A stretch of 64,000 bases of DNA, from assembly GCF_004785685.1 (NCBI RefSeq), contig NZ_SRPF01000002.1:744001-808000 (forward strand), in the 5' to 3' direction. Numbering within the stretch: position 1 is the first letter of the stretch; each line of letters starts with the position of its first letter. Positions 41,902 to 50,792 of the stretch are shown here, piece after piece. The notes under the pieces are model-generated. The model had not been told where the DNA came from. It saw only the letters and a list, made by a program, of their open reading frames with translations, and made no database searches. The position numbers were made by a program, and so were the translations under genes. This stretch comes from Marinobacter confluentis (GTDB lineage: Bacteria; Pseudomonadota; Gammaproteobacteria; Pseudomonadales; Oleiphilaceae).

Positions 41902-44568
41902 ATGGACACAAACGCCGTCGCCACCCGGAGCGAGCAGAACCGGGCTCTTGGGCTATCGACCCTGGCATTCACCCTCTGCTTTGCCGTGTGGACCATTTTT
42001 TCCATTATCGGCATCCGGCTAAAGCAGGAATTCGGTCTCAGCGATACCCAGCTTGGCCTGCTGATGGCAACGCCGATTCTGACCGGCTCTATCAGCCGCC
42101 TTTTCCTGGGCATCTGGACCGACCGCTTTGGCGGTCGGCTGGTGTTCAGTGTGCTAATGCTGGTGACTGCGGCCTGTGTCTACGCGCTTACCCTGGCCAC
42201 CAGTTACGGCATGCTGCTGGCCGGTGCACTGGGGGTGGGACTGGCAGGCGGCGCCTTCATTGTGGGCGTTACCTACACCTCCGCCTGGTTTGAGCCCGGT
42301 AAGCAGGGCACCGCTCTGGGCATATTCGGGGCGGGCAACGTGGGTGCAGCCATCACCAACTTTGGCGCGCCTTTCCTGCTCGTGGCCTTTGGCTGGGAGT
42401 ACACCGCGCAAATCTATGCCGCCATTCTTGCGGTTATGGGCATCGTTTTCCCAATGATCGCCCGGGAGGATCCGCTGGCATCACAGCGGGCAGCAAGGCG
42501 GTCCCAGTCGTTCGTTCAGCAGCTCAGCCCACTGGCTGACCTGCGGGTATGGCGCTTTTCCCTGTATTATTTCTTCGTTTTCGGGGCCTTTGTCGCTTTA
42601 GCCCTCTGGCTGCCCCACTATCTGATTCAGGTTTACGGACTGGACATCAAGACGGCGGGCCTGGTGGCGGCGCTCTACACCATTCCGGCGTCACTGTTCC
42701 GTATATTGGGCGGCTGGATGTCTGACCGATATGGCGCCCGCCGGGTCATGTACTGGACCTTCATTGCCTCTGCGGTGTGCACCTTCCTGTTGAGCTATCC
42801 ACCCACCGACTATCAGATCAGAGGCATCAAGGGCACCATCAGCTTCAGCCTTGAGCTGAACCTGCTCGGCTTTATCCTGCTAACCTTTGTGCTGGGTTTT
42901 TTCATGTCTCTGGGCAAGGCAGCGGTGTTCAAACACATTCCGGCCTATTATCCCGACAGCGTCGGCGCGGTTGGCGGTGTGGTCGGTATGATTGGCGGCC
43001 TGGGCGGTTTCTTCCTACCCCTGACCTTTGGCATGCTGAACGATGTGATCGGTATCTGGCAGAGCAGCTTTATGCTGCTGTTTGTCATTGCGACCGCTGC
43101 CCTGAGCTGGATGCACATTGCCATCCGTTCCGCTGAGCGGGTTGAATGGAGCTCACAGGAAGAAAAAACCGATCTGCCGGAACTGTCCACGCCCAACGCT
43201 TTTGTGCTTGAAGAGTGGAAACCGGAAGACAAGACCTTCTGGGAAACCAAAGGCAAGGCCATTGCCAGGCGCAACCTTTGGATCTCCATTCCCAACCTGT
43301 TTCTGGCGTTTGCGGTCTGGACCATCTGGAGCATTCTCGTTGTGAAAATGCCCAGCCTGGGCTTCAGCTACAGCTCCAACCAGCTATTCTGGCTGGCCGC
43401 CCTGCCGGCGCTATCTGGTGCCACCCTGCGGATTTTCTACAGCTTCATGGTGCCGATTTTCGGGGGGCGTCGCTGGACGGCAATTTCCACCGCATCCCTT
43501 CTTGTACCCTGCCTGTGGATCGGTTTTGCCGTGCAGAACCCCGACACACCCTACCTGATCATGCTGATCCTGGCCCTGCTCTGTGGATTTGGCGGTGGCA
43601 ACTTCGCCTCAAGCATGGCCAATATCAGCTTTTTCTTCCCCCAGGCGCAGAAAGGCGGGGCCATGGGACTGAACGCCGGGCTGGGTAATCTCGGGGTGTC
43701 CGGCATGCAATTGCTGGCACCACTGGTCATCGCCACAAGCGTTTTCAGCCCGGTGGTAGGCGACCCGCTGATCATTCAGGAGGGCGCCCGTGCTGGCGAA
43801 TCCCTGTGGCTACAGAACGCGGCCTTCCTGTGGGTTCCGCTGATCATCATTGCAGCGGTGGCGGCCTGGTTTGGCATGAATGACATTGCCGATGCCAAAG
43901 CCAGTTTCCGAGAGCAGGCCGTCATCTTCCGCCGCAAGGACAACTGGCTGATGTGCTGGCTTTATCTGGGCATGTTCGGCAGCTTCATCGGCTTTGCCGC
44001 TGGCTTCCCGTTGCTTTCCGGCATGCAGTTCCCGAGTGTGGACCCGGTGAAATATGCGTTTCTTGGGCCTCTGGTGGGCGCCCTCGCCCGGCCGGTTGGC
44101 GGCATTCTGGCCGATAAACTCGGCGGAGCGAAAGTCACGCTCTGGACATTCGCAGTCATGATTGCCGGGGTTTTCGGAGTCATCTCCTTCCTGCCAGGCA
44201 AACTTACCGAAGGTAACTTCTGGGGCTTTTTCGGTTGCTTCCTGGTGCTTTTCATTGCAACGGGTATTGGCAACGGGTCCACCTTCCGCATGGTACCGGT
44301 GATTTTTCGGAACCTGCTGATGAAAGAACAGCCCGACCGGCCAGAGGAAGCCGGTAAAGCGGCCAACCGCGAATCTGCAGCGGTGCTGGGCTTTATCTCG
44401 GCCTTTGCAGCCTACGGCGGTTTCTTTATTCCCAAGTCCTATGGCACATCCATTGACCTGACCGGAGGTGTATCGGCTGCGCTGATCGGATTCGTGGTGT
44501 TCTATGCCAGCTGCCTGGTGATCACCTGGTGGTACTACGCGCGGAAAAATGCGCCAACACCCTGCTGA
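41902..44568 (+). CDS. narK: Fused double NarK-type nitrate/nitrite transporter
   Basis: An 888-residue inner-membrane protein made of two complete major-facilitator domains (about 10-415 and 445-885). Each has NarK-like signatures: GILMATPILTGS-like loops, SRLFLGIWTDRFGGR and MSDRYGARRVMYW in the first half, and FGGGNFASSMANISFFFP with ALARPVGGILADKLGGAK in the second. Fused NarK1-NarK2 proteins are known in Paracoccus and other denitrifiers, where one half is thought to be a nitrate/proton symporter and the other a nitrate/nitrite antiporter. ATG 41902 has GGAG six bases upstream. An FNR-like site indicates induction without oxygen. Confidence 0.9.
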   Translation: MDTNAVATRSEQNRALGLSTLAFTLCFAVWTIFSIIGIRLKQEFGLSDTQLGLLMATPILTGSISRLFLGIWTDRFGGRLVFSVLMLVTAACVYALTLATSYGMLLAGALGVGLAGGAFIVGVTYTSAWFEPGKQGTALGIFGAGNVGAAITNFGAPFLLVAFGWEYTAQIYAAILAVMGIVFPMIAREDPLASQRAARRSQSFVQQLSPLADLRVWRFSLYYFFVFGAFVALALWLPHYLIQVYGLDIKTAGLVAALYTIPASLFRILGGWMSDRYGARRVMYWTFIASAVCTFLLSYPPTDYQIRGIKGTISFSLELNLLGFILLTFVLGFFMSLGKAAVFKHIPAYYPDSVGAVGGVVGMIGGLGGFFLPLTFGMLNDVIGIWQSSFMLLFVIATAALSWMHIAIRSAERVEWSSQEEKTDLPELSTPNAFVLEEWKPEDKTFWETKGKAIARRNLWISIPNLFLAFAVWTIWSILVVKMPSLGFSYSSNQLFWLAALPALSGATLRIFYSFMVPIFGGRRWTAISTASLLVPCLWIGFAVQNPDTPYLIMLILALLCGFGGGNFASSMANISFFFPQAQKGGAMGLNAGLGNLGVSGMQLLAPLVIATSVFSPVVGDPLIIQEGARAGESLWLQNAAFLWVPLIIIAAVAAWFGMNDIADAKASFREQAVIFRRKDNWLMCWLYLGMFGSFIGFAAGFPLLSGMQFPSVDPVKYAFLGPLVGALARPVGGILADKLGGAKVTLWTFAVMIAGVFGVISFLPGKLTEGNFWGFFGCFLVLFIATGIGNGSTFRMVPVIFRNLLMKEQPDRPEEAGKAANRESAAVLGFISAFAAYGGFFIPKSYGTSIDLTGGVSAALIGFVVFYASCLVITWWYYARKNAPTPC

Positions 44569-44577
44569 GGTAATCCT

Positions 44578-44949
44578 TCAGAAAGGCTTGTTGATCGCCA
44601 GATGAAAAATTGCCGTGATCTGGAGCAGTGCCAGCGCCGATGCCGCCAGCCGAACTTGCAGGTTGGCGGTTTGCTTAATGGCAAAAACGCCAGCGGCGAT
44701 ATAGCCGAGCAAAAGTAACACTTTGGCCGTCAGCCAGCCGTGAACAAACGGCATCCAGGAGGTGACAAACAACAGGCTGATTGCTGCTGTCAGCAGCACC
44801 GTGTCATTGGCGTGGGGAATCCAGCGCAGCGGGGTCTGTCGCCAGCCCGGTTTGCCTACCGCATCCAATAGCAGACGCAATGAAAACAGCACCACCGTCA
44901 GATAGGCGGCCATCATGTGAATACTTTTGAGCACCAGATAGCTGTTCAT
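44578..44949 (-). CDS. SirB2-family membrane protein, copy 1
   Basis: A 123-residue protein with four hydrophobic segments. SirB2 features include LKSIHMMAAYLTVVLFSLRLLL, the KPGWRQTPLRWIPHANDTVLL loop and HLAINKPF at the C-terminus. Conserved histidines near membrane helices suggest a cofactor such as heme, but that is speculation. It is divergent from nnrS and ends beside the nitrate transporter. A close paralogue is at 62858. Confidence 0.85.
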   Translation of the reverse strand: MNSYLVLKSIHMMAAYLTVVLFSLRLLLDAVGKPGWRQTPLRWIPHANDTVLLTAAISLLFVTSWMPFVHGWLTAKVLLLLGYIAAGVFAIKQTANLQVRLAASALALLQITAIFHLAINKPF

Positions 44950-44964
44950 GGATATCACCTTTAA

Positions 44965-44986
44965 ACATACCGCTTGAGGAGTATGT
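44965..44986. promoter_or_regulatory. Inverted repeat in the SirB2/nnrS divergent promoter
   Basis: ACATAC (44965-44970) and GTATGT (44981-44986) are perfect inverted copies ten bases apart, between the two divergent starts. No match to FNR, NsrR or NorR consensus was seen. Confidence 0.3.
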
Positions 44987-45046
44987 CATCACTATAAACA
45001 TTTATTTAGAATGATACTTAAAACAGACCCCAGTGGAGCCTCTCTG

Positions 45047-46201
45047 ATGCAGGCAAACGCCCGCCAGCTTTTTGCTTACCCATTCCGCATTTTTTTTCTG
45101 TCTATGGCCATTCTTGCCATTGTTGCCATTCCTTTGTGGGTGCTTCAGGTCACCGGCGCGATCCGGCTTCCCCTGACCATGCCGGGCCTGTTCTGGCACC
45201 AGCATGAAATGCTGTTTGGCTTTCTTTCCGCCGCCATCGCCGGCTTCCTGCTGACCGCCGTATGCGTATGGACCCAGACCGAACGAACCCACGGTACCAG
45301 GCTGGCATTGCTGTGGGGAGTATGGCTTGCCGGGCGGCTTCTGCTGGCTTTTGGCTCAGGCCTGCCGGACTGGCTGATCCATGGCGTGAACCTGGCGTTT
45401 CTGCCGCTGGTCATGCTTGACGCCGGTTGGCGGATCTGGCGCGCCAGGCAGAAGCGGCAACTGATGATTCTGCTGGTACTGGGGCTGCTGTGGCTGATGC
45501 AGATCGGCTTTGTTACCCGCTTCGACCCGGCGTTCAGCTACGGCGCCCTGATCATGGCCATGGCACTGATCAGCATCATCGGTGGGCGTATCACCCCGGC
45601 GTTTTCCGCAGGCTGGCTTCGCCAGCGAGGGTTGGATGCCTCCCGGGTTAAAATGGTTCCGGCGCTGGATATGGCAGTCCTGCTCAACATGGTGCTGCTG
45701 ATGGTGTCGCTGGTATCGCAGTGGCAGGCCGTAACAGCAGCTCTGGCCATAGCCGCCGCTACTCTGATGCTGGTGCGCCTGGCCGGCTGGAAGGGCTGGT
45801 TATTCCGCAAGGAGCCGCTGCTGTGGATGCTGCACTTGTCCATCCTGTGGGTGCCGATAGCCCTGCTTCTTCTGGCCGGTGCCATTCTGGCGGGCTGGCC
45901 CACCAGTGCCTGGACCCATGCCGCAGGCACTGGCGCGGTCGGCTGCCTGATTCTGGGAGTGATTGCCCGGGTGTCTCTTGGCCATGCCGGCCACCCGCTT
46001 GTTCTACCCCGGGGCATGGTGACCGCATTCCTGATGATTCATCTGGCCGCGCTGGTGCGGGTTCTGACCGCTTTTGATGTCGTGCCCTGGCATGCAGGCG
46101 TGGGGTCCAGCTCCCTCCTGTGGGTGCTTTCCTTCGGTATTTTTCTCGCCCGTTACGCAGGAATTCTGGCGTCGCCACGGGCCGATGGAAAGCCCGGCTG
46201 A
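45047..46201 (+). CDS. nnrS: NnrS family heme-copper membrane protein
   Basis: A 384-residue protein with about twelve membrane helices. NnrS features: FAYPFRIFFLS at the start, LFWHQHEMLFGFLSAAIAGFLLTAV with likely metal-binding His, IIGGRITPAFSAGWLR and MILGVIARVSLGHAGH-like (LGVIARVSLGHAGHPLVL). NnrS proteins relieve nitric-oxide stress and accompany denitrification genes. ATG 45047 has a GGAG site; an ATG 12 codons earlier lacks one. A pair of alternative hairpins straddles its stop codon. Confidence 0.92.
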   Translation: MQANARQLFAYPFRIFFLSMAILAIVAIPLWVLQVTGAIRLPLTMPGLFWHQHEMLFGFLSAAIAGFLLTAVCVWTQTERTHGTRLALLWGVWLAGRLLLAFGSGLPDWLIHGVNLAFLPLVMLDAGWRIWRARQKRQLMILLVLGLLWLMQIGFVTRFDPAFSYGALIMAMALISIIGGRITPAFSAGWLRQRGLDASRVKMVPALDMAVLLNMVLLMVSLVSQWQAVTAALAIAAATLMLVRLAGWKGWLFRKEPLLWMLHLSILWVPIALLLLAGAILAGWPTSAWTHAAGTGAVGCLILGVIARVSLGHAGHPLVLPRGMVTAFLMIHLAALVRVLTAFDVVPWHAGVGSSSLLWVLSFGIFLARYAGILASPRADGKPG

Positions 46202-46238
46202 GATCCTGGCCGGGCCGATGCTATCCAATCAGCCCGGC
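46192..46238 (+). other. Three-part A-B-A repeat able to form alternative hairpins
   Basis: GCCCGGC (46192-46198), GCCGGGC (46209-46215) and GCCCGGC again (46232-46238). The middle copy can pair with either flank, giving two mutually exclusive stems. The nnrS stop codon is in the first loop. No T tract follows. Confidence 0.5.
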
Positions 46239-46283
46239 TGCCATTAGAATTCAGGCTCCCGCAGTTTCATGGAGCCGTTTTCA

Positions 46284-47108
46284 ATGTCGTCCCAGCCAGC
46301 TACCGAAAACCGATTTGCCCAGTTGCGGCGCATAGAATCCAGCCGGATCTTCCAGAGCGTGGTCATCGGTATCATCATTCTTTCCGCCCTGACCATCGGC
46401 GCCAAAACCTACGAACTGCCGCCCCTGGCTGAACAGTCCCTGAGCATCATGGACATAGCCATAACCCTGTTCTTCCTGATTGAAATTCTGTTCCGGTTTG
46501 CCGCCTGCCCAGACAAAAAACGCTTCTTCCTGGACGGCTGGAACCTGTTCGACACCCTGGTTGTGGTGGGCAGCCTGATCCCGCTGAATAATTCCGATGC
46601 GGTGCTACTGGGACGTTTATTGAGAGTCTTCCGGGTGTTGCGACTGGTATCGGTTGTGCCGGAACTGCGCTTCCTGATTAACTCACTGCTCAAGGCCATT
46701 CCCAGAATGGGCTATATCGCGCTGCTGATGTTCATCATTTTCTACATTTACGCCGCCATGGGCTCGATGTTTTTCGCAGATGTTGATGAATTTCTCTGGG
46801 GTGACGTGTCCATCGCCATGCTGACCCTGTTCCGGGTGGCCACGTTTGAAGACTGGACCGACGTGATGTACGCCACCATGGAGCAGCATCCGCTGAGCTG
46901 GCTCTACTACCTGACGTTTATCTTCCTGACCGCGTTCGTTTTTCTGAACATGATGATTGGCGCGATTCTGGAAGTCATGGGCGAAGAGAAAAACGCCAAA
47001 GAAGCCCAGTCGGCTCATGACGAACGCGATGAGATCATCCAGCAGCTTCAATCCGTTCAATCGAAGCTCGATCAACTAACCGAGAAAATGGAGAAATCGC
47101 AGAGCTAA
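46284..47108 (+). CDS. Voltage-gated-like cation channel
   Basis: A 274-residue six-helix ion transport protein resembling one domain of sodium/calcium channels. S4 carries regularly spaced arginines (LLGRLLRVFRVLRLVSVVPELR). The pore loop selectivity sequence is TFEDWTD, where NaChBac-type sodium channels have TLESW. The C-terminus is a predicted coiled coil (about 235-270). ATG 46284 has a GGAG nine bases upstream; an ATG 15 bases earlier is possible. The two acidic residues plus Asp after Trp favour calcium or mixed cation passage. The physiological role is unknown. Confidence 0.87.
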   Translation: MSSQPATENRFAQLRRIESSRIFQSVVIGIIILSALTIGAKTYELPPLAEQSLSIMDIAITLFFLIEILFRFAACPDKKRFFLDGWNLFDTLVVVGSLIPLNNSDAVLLGRLLRVFRVLRLVSVVPELRFLINSLLKAIPRMGYIALLMFIIFYIYAAMGSMFFADVDEFLWGDVSIAMLTLFRVATFEDWTDVMYATMEQHPLSWLYYLTFIFLTAFVFLNMMIGAILEVMGEEKNAKEAQSAHDERDEIIQQLQSVQSKLDQLTEKMEKSQS

Positions 47109-47134
47109 AACATGGCTTGAGGGGGCCGACCTGT

Positions 47135-47623
47135 CTATCTCTTTGGCCGCCATGCCCAAACCATCTTGCACACAATCGGAGAGTCACCTTCACTATCGAG
47201 TACTGTCACGGGGACGGAGATCTCGCCTTTTGTTGTATTTCGGATGGCCTGGCACGCATCCTCACTCAGCGTTGCTTCTGCAGACAGAGACCCTTTTGCT
47301 TTACCGACGAAATCAATGTCCATGGACTTCAGAACGTAGACACAGTCATCTCGTACGTTCATGGCAAACACCATGCCCGTTGCTGATTCCGCGAGCAGTG
47401 CCATCGCTGCGGCGTGAATTGTATTGATATGGTTCAGCACCTTTTTCCGGCTTTTCAGGCTAAGCCGGGCTTTGTTCTGGTCGAGGTGTTCGAATGACAA
47501 TCCTGCTGTTCCAACAAATGGGACCGTTCTTCCGACCATGAACGTAAGCAAACGGTATTGAAGCGATTCCGGGAATTTTTCTATTTTACTTAGCGTTCGG
47601 CTAAGTCGATTATTAAAAATCAT
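47135..47623 (-). CDS. DUF4442 hotdog-fold protein, copy A
   Basis: A 162-residue protein resembling the PaaI-like thioesterase fold, DUF4442 branch: RARLSLK-type strand (KARLSLKSRKKVLNHINTIHAAAMALLAE), where the N-x-x-x-x-H-A segment takes the place of the hotdog active-site helix, then strands MDIDFVGKAKGSLSAEATL and VPVTVLDSEGD. It may hydrolyse or bind an acyl-CoA. It is 47 bases downstream of the second copy on the same strand. Confidence 0.75.
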   Translation of the reverse strand: MIFNNRLSRTLSKIEKFPESLQYRLLTFMVGRTVPFVGTAGLSFEHLDQNKARLSLKSRKKVLNHINTIHAAAMALLAESATGMVFAMNVRDDCVYVLKSMDIDFVGKAKGSLSAEATLSEDACQAIRNTTKGEISVPVTVLDSEGDSPIVCKMVWAWRPKR

Positions 47624-47670
47624 TCGTTGGTTCCTGCAAGATAAAATCCACTTTTCTGGATAACACAGGT

Positions 47671-48126
47671 TCAGTCCTGATTCTTTTTCCGCACATACAG
47701 TGTTTTCCTGACTCGCGCGATCAGCTCATTGGCCTCATCAACAACGTCAATTGTGAACTCGGGCAAGTACTTTTCCCCTCCGGCCGTCTTATGTTTGATG
47801 TCCTCCAGGTCACCATCCTCAATCCTTATAACGGACGTCACTTTTTTCTTGCCCGCTTTCACAAATTCAATATCGGCGGCTTTATCCCAGATCAGATAAT
47901 CCCGTCCCAGGAGTTGCATCAACAGCAGCATTAAATGCGGGTCTACCATCGAATAGAGACTTCCCCCGAAATGGGTGTTGACGGCATTGCGGTTGTACCA
48001 GCGCAAAGGCATGCCAACGTGCAGTTCTTTCCAGTCGTCGCTGACATACTGAATCCTGATGCCAGCACCCAGATAGGGTGGATAGACGTTCAATAGGCGC
48101 TTGAGTGATTTGGGGGTAAATCTCAT
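47671..48126 (-). CDS. DUF4442 hotdog-fold protein, copy B
   Basis: A 151-residue protein of the same DUF4442 group: LRWYNRNAVNTHFGGSLYSMVDPHLMLLL has the NTHFGG active-site-like motif, followed by DKAADIEFVKAGKKKVTSVIRI and PEFTIDVVDEANELIARVRKTLYVRKK. Acyl-CoA thioesterase activity is plausible but unproven. Sequence similarity to copy A is modest. Divergent from the LysR gene, which likely controls it. Confidence 0.78.
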   Translation of the reverse strand: MRFTPKSLKRLLNVYPPYLGAGIRIQYVSDDWKELHVGMPLRWYNRNAVNTHFGGSLYSMVDPHLMLLLMQLLGRDYLIWDKAADIEFVKAGKKKVTSVIRIEDGDLEDIKHKTAGGEKYLPEFTIDVVDEANELIARVRKTLYVRKKNQD

Positions 48127-48210
48127 GAAATCCTCTTTTTCTAAGAAATTCCGGAATTGAACGATTCACGATAAAGGTATCCTTTGCCCCATTGCCCGAT
48201 CAAAAGGTTT

Positions 48211-48229
48211 TTTCTACGCTATAGAAAAG
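48211..48229. promoter_or_regulatory. Palindromic LysR-type site
   Basis: TTTTCTA-CGCTA-TAGAAAA is a perfect seven-base inverted repeat 25 bases before the LysR gene start and within the promoter region shared with the DUF4442 genes. It contains the T-N11-A form expected for LysR-type regulators. Confidence 0.5.
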
Positions 48230-48253
48230 AAAATCTTTTTAGTCGGCAGAGCC

Positions 48254-49183
48254 ATGAACTACAGACGGACACCACCGATCAAGTACATTCCAATCTTTGA
48301 GGCGGCGGCCAGGCATTTAAGCTTCAAAAAAGCGGCGGAAGAGCTGTGTGTTACGGCACCGGCGGTCGGGCAACAGATAAAGGCATTTGAGGAGTGGCTG
48401 GGAAAACCGCTTTTCCAGCGTTCTGCACGGCAGTTATCTCTGAGCGCGGAGGGTGAATGTTACTTCAGAGCAGCTCAAGCAATAATGACCGCGCACAAGA
48501 AGGGCTACATAGAATTTTCCCGCAGGTTCGATAAGTCCGTGCTTCATATCAGCGCGCCCTTGTTTACGGTACAAGAGGTTCTTCTGCCGAACTACCTCAG
48601 GTTTAACGACTATGCATCAGCGACAGAACTGCGGATTGAGGCCCGTATGTCATATGTTGATTTCGACGCCGAACGAGTTGACGCGGCAATACGGCTAGGG
48701 GATGGCAACTGGCCGGAACTTCACTGTCGAAAGCTCTGTGAGGCATTTGTGGCACCAGTTTGTAGCCCCTCTTATGCGGCTTCCCATGAGTTCACAAAAC
48801 CAGGCGATCTCAGCCAGCATCGGCTGATCTATGCCGAGCCAGCAATGAACGACTGGGGGCACTACTTCGGCGTTAATGATTTTCAACCGCAGAACAAGCC
48901 GATTATCTGTGATTCCTATTTGGGTGCCTTGAAAGCGGCATCGGACGGCCTGGGCGTGGCCTTGGCGATTTTCCCGACCGCAAACACCTGGGTGGACAGC
49001 AACCGCATAGTGCTGCCTTTCCCGGTTCAATATCGCACGGGAAGAAGCTACTGGATGGTCGTTCCTGAAAGCGACCATTCGCTACCTCAGATTGATGCCG
49101 TTTACGGCTGGCTTCAAAGCATTTTCGATGAGTTGCCTGCACTCAAACAGACCGTCGCTACAATAGCGCTGGAGTCGTTTTAA
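48254..49183 (+). CDS. LysR-family transcriptional regulator, GcvA-like
   Basis: A 309-residue regulator. The helix-turn-helix is KYIPIFEAAARHLSFKKAAEELCVTAPAVGQQIKAFEEWLGKPLFQR, with the ALS-x-KKAAEEL form of GcvA relatives. The effector domain follows (VDAAIRLGDGNWPELHCRKLC ... GLGVALAIFPTANTWV). It is divergent from the two DUF4442 genes with a palindrome between, so it probably regulates them and itself. The inducer is unknown. Confidence 0.92.
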   Translation: MNYRRTPPIKYIPIFEAAARHLSFKKAAEELCVTAPAVGQQIKAFEEWLGKPLFQRSARQLSLSAEGECYFRAAQAIMTAHKKGYIEFSRRFDKSVLHISAPLFTVQEVLLPNYLRFNDYASATELRIEARMSYVDFDAERVDAAIRLGDGNWPELHCRKLCEAFVAPVCSPSYAASHEFTKPGDLSQHRLIYAEPAMNDWGHYFGVNDFQPQNKPIICDSYLGALKAASDGLGVALAIFPTANTWVDSNRIVLPFPVQYRTGRSYWMVVPESDHSLPQIDAVYGWLQSIFDELPALKQTVATIALESF

Positions 49184-49214
49184 CTGGACGGCGATCGAAG
49201 GAAACATGAAGCTC

Positions 49215-49583
49215 CTAGCCCCCCGGTTCAAAAAACGAAACCGTCAAAACAAAAGCCGTCACAACCACGCCATAGCCATTGATCAGAACTGCCAGCCAGC
49301 GTGTGCCTGTCGATGCGTATTGTCCCGGGCTGCCAGTCGCCAGATGCTTGATCACACCACCGCCGGCCAGGATCACCATGAGCACTGTCATGGTGATCCG
49401 GAACGGCCACTGGGAATCCAGCATACTAAGCAGCGCGCAGATGCCGTAGGTGGCCATGGCGGCAATGCCGGCACCGGGCCGGGTTGGCGTGTAATAGGTG
49501 CCTGTGGCCCGGAAATGTAGCAGGCTCATCAGGTTCATGATGATGCCCAGCAGGACATAGGAAAACTGCAGGGTTGTCAGCAC
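49215..49583 (-). CDS. Small four-helix membrane protein
   Basis: A 122-residue hydrophobic protein with four predicted membrane helices (about 5-25, 38-55, 60-78 and 95-117), separated by RATGTYYTPTRPG and ATGSPGQYASTG loops. I do not recognise the family. It starts six bases after the M24 gene stop, so it is the last gene of the transporter/M24 operon. Confidence 0.6.
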   Translation of the reverse strand: MLTTLQFSYVLLGIIMNLMSLLHFRATGTYYTPTRPGAGIAAMATYGICALLSMLDSQWPFRITMTVLMVILAGGGVIKHLATGSPGQYASTGTRWLAVLINGYGVVVTAFVLTVSFFEPGG

Positions 49584-49589
49584 TGTCTG

Positions 49590-50792
49590 TCAGGCCCTTG
49601 AGCCAATCGCCTTGCTGACCAGCCGACGGAAAATCCGGTGTTTCAGGGTTTTCCTGCCCAGCACCAGAGGTTTGTCGACACCGGGGGCTTTGGTCAGCAG
49701 TTCATAACCGGACTCCGTCACCAGCACCGTGTCGGAATGCCGGTAGCCACCCACCCCCTGCACGTAGATGCCCGGCTCGATGGACACAATCATCCCAGCC
49801 TCCAGCACATCATCAGAACCTTCAGACAACCAGGGCCCCTCGTGGTTACCCAGCCCCAGGCCGTGGCCAATGCGGTGCAACCGCTGCTCCGGCTTGCTAA
49901 TGCCCTCACTGGCGAGAAACTGGTTAACTTCGCTATCGATGTCAGAGCATCTGGCCCCGGGTTTCACCAGGGATAGACCCAGGTTCCGTGCCCTCAACAT
50001 GGCATTGAAGTACTTCATATCCTGCTTGCTGGGTGGCGCCGTAAAGTAGGTTCGTTCACTTTCGGCGGCGTAGCCGTTGGCCCGGGTGAGAACCAGTGCC
50101 ACATGGGGGCCCTCACAAAGTAGATCATCGGTTGAGGGAACCGAGTGCGGTTTGGCGCTGACCGGCGCAGGGAAAGTGCCCATCAGTACCTTGGTGGTCA
50201 GAACATCCCAGTCCGGGGTATCGCGAATAATGGACTGGGTCACCTTATTGGTTCTCGCGAAGCCTTCGGCAACCGTTGAGCCATAGTAGGAGTAATCCAA
50301 TAACTGCTGCACGCCCATGTCGGCATAGTAAGCTGCTTTTCGAACCATCTCTATCTCTGCCGGCGATTTCACCAGACGCAGTTGCTCGATCAGATCCATA
50401 TGTCGCCCGCCCAGTTCCTGCAACAGGCTGGCCACCGCCATGGGGCAGGAGGATTCGTAAATGAATCCTTTATCCAGTTGGCCATAGCGGCGCAGCGAAG
50501 CCGCCCAGTCTACATTGGTAGGTGCCGGAAACTCCCAGTAGGTATAGATATTTTTCGAGTCCAGCGCCCGGGCTTTTTTCAGGTGATCCTTCTCCAGAAA
50601 AGGCACCACCAGGCGTTCCGGACCTGTGCGTGGAATGATCAGGAAAAAGGGTCTTTCCAGTGCCTCAAACGTGGCACCACAGAGGTAATAAATGCTTTCG
50701 GAGTTGGTCACAACCAACTGGCCCGCACCCAGTTCTGCCAATTTCGATTTCACTCTCTCCCGGCGGGCGAGGAATTCAGTATCTTCAATCAT
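49590..50792 (-). CDS. Creatinase-like M24-fold hydrolase
   Basis: A 400-residue protein with the two-domain 'pita-bread' layout: N-terminal creatinase_N domain (1-130) and catalytic domain (145-380). Conserved pieces are RLVKSPAEIEMVRKAA, RIGHGLGLGNHEGPW with the active-site His, and VSIEPGIYVQGVGGYRHSDTV. The metal-binding residues of true aminopeptidases look altered: the usual D..D pair region reads VLTRANGYAAESERT and the final RxED-type Glu reads RHSD. Like creatinase, it may work without metal, on a C-N bond of a small nitrogen compound. Its ATG overlaps the stop of the transporter gene. Confidence 0.78.
   Translation of the reverse strand: MIEDTEFLARRERVKSKLAELGAGQLVVTNSESIYYLCGATFEALERPFFLIIPRTGPERLVVPFLEKDHLKKARALDSKNIYTYWEFPAPTNVDWAASLRRYGQLDKGFIYESSCPMAVASLLQELGGRHMDLIEQLRLVKSPAEIEMVRKAAYYADMGVQQLLDYSYYGSTVAEGFARTNKVTQSIIRDTPDWDVLTTKVLMGTFPAPVSAKPHSVPSTDDLLCEGPHVALVLTRANGYAAESERTYFTAPPSKQDMKYFNAMLRARNLGLSLVKPGARCSDIDSEVNQFLASEGISKPEQRLHRIGHGLGLGNHEGPWLSEGSDDVLEAGMIVSIEPGIYVQGVGGYRHSDTVLVTESGYELLTKAPGVDKPLVLGRKTLKHRIFRRLVSKAIGSRA

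Noticed and set aside
44971..44984. TTGAG-GAGT-ATGTC as an FNR site before nnrS
   Set aside because: Only about six of ten consensus positions match, and the right half is poor.
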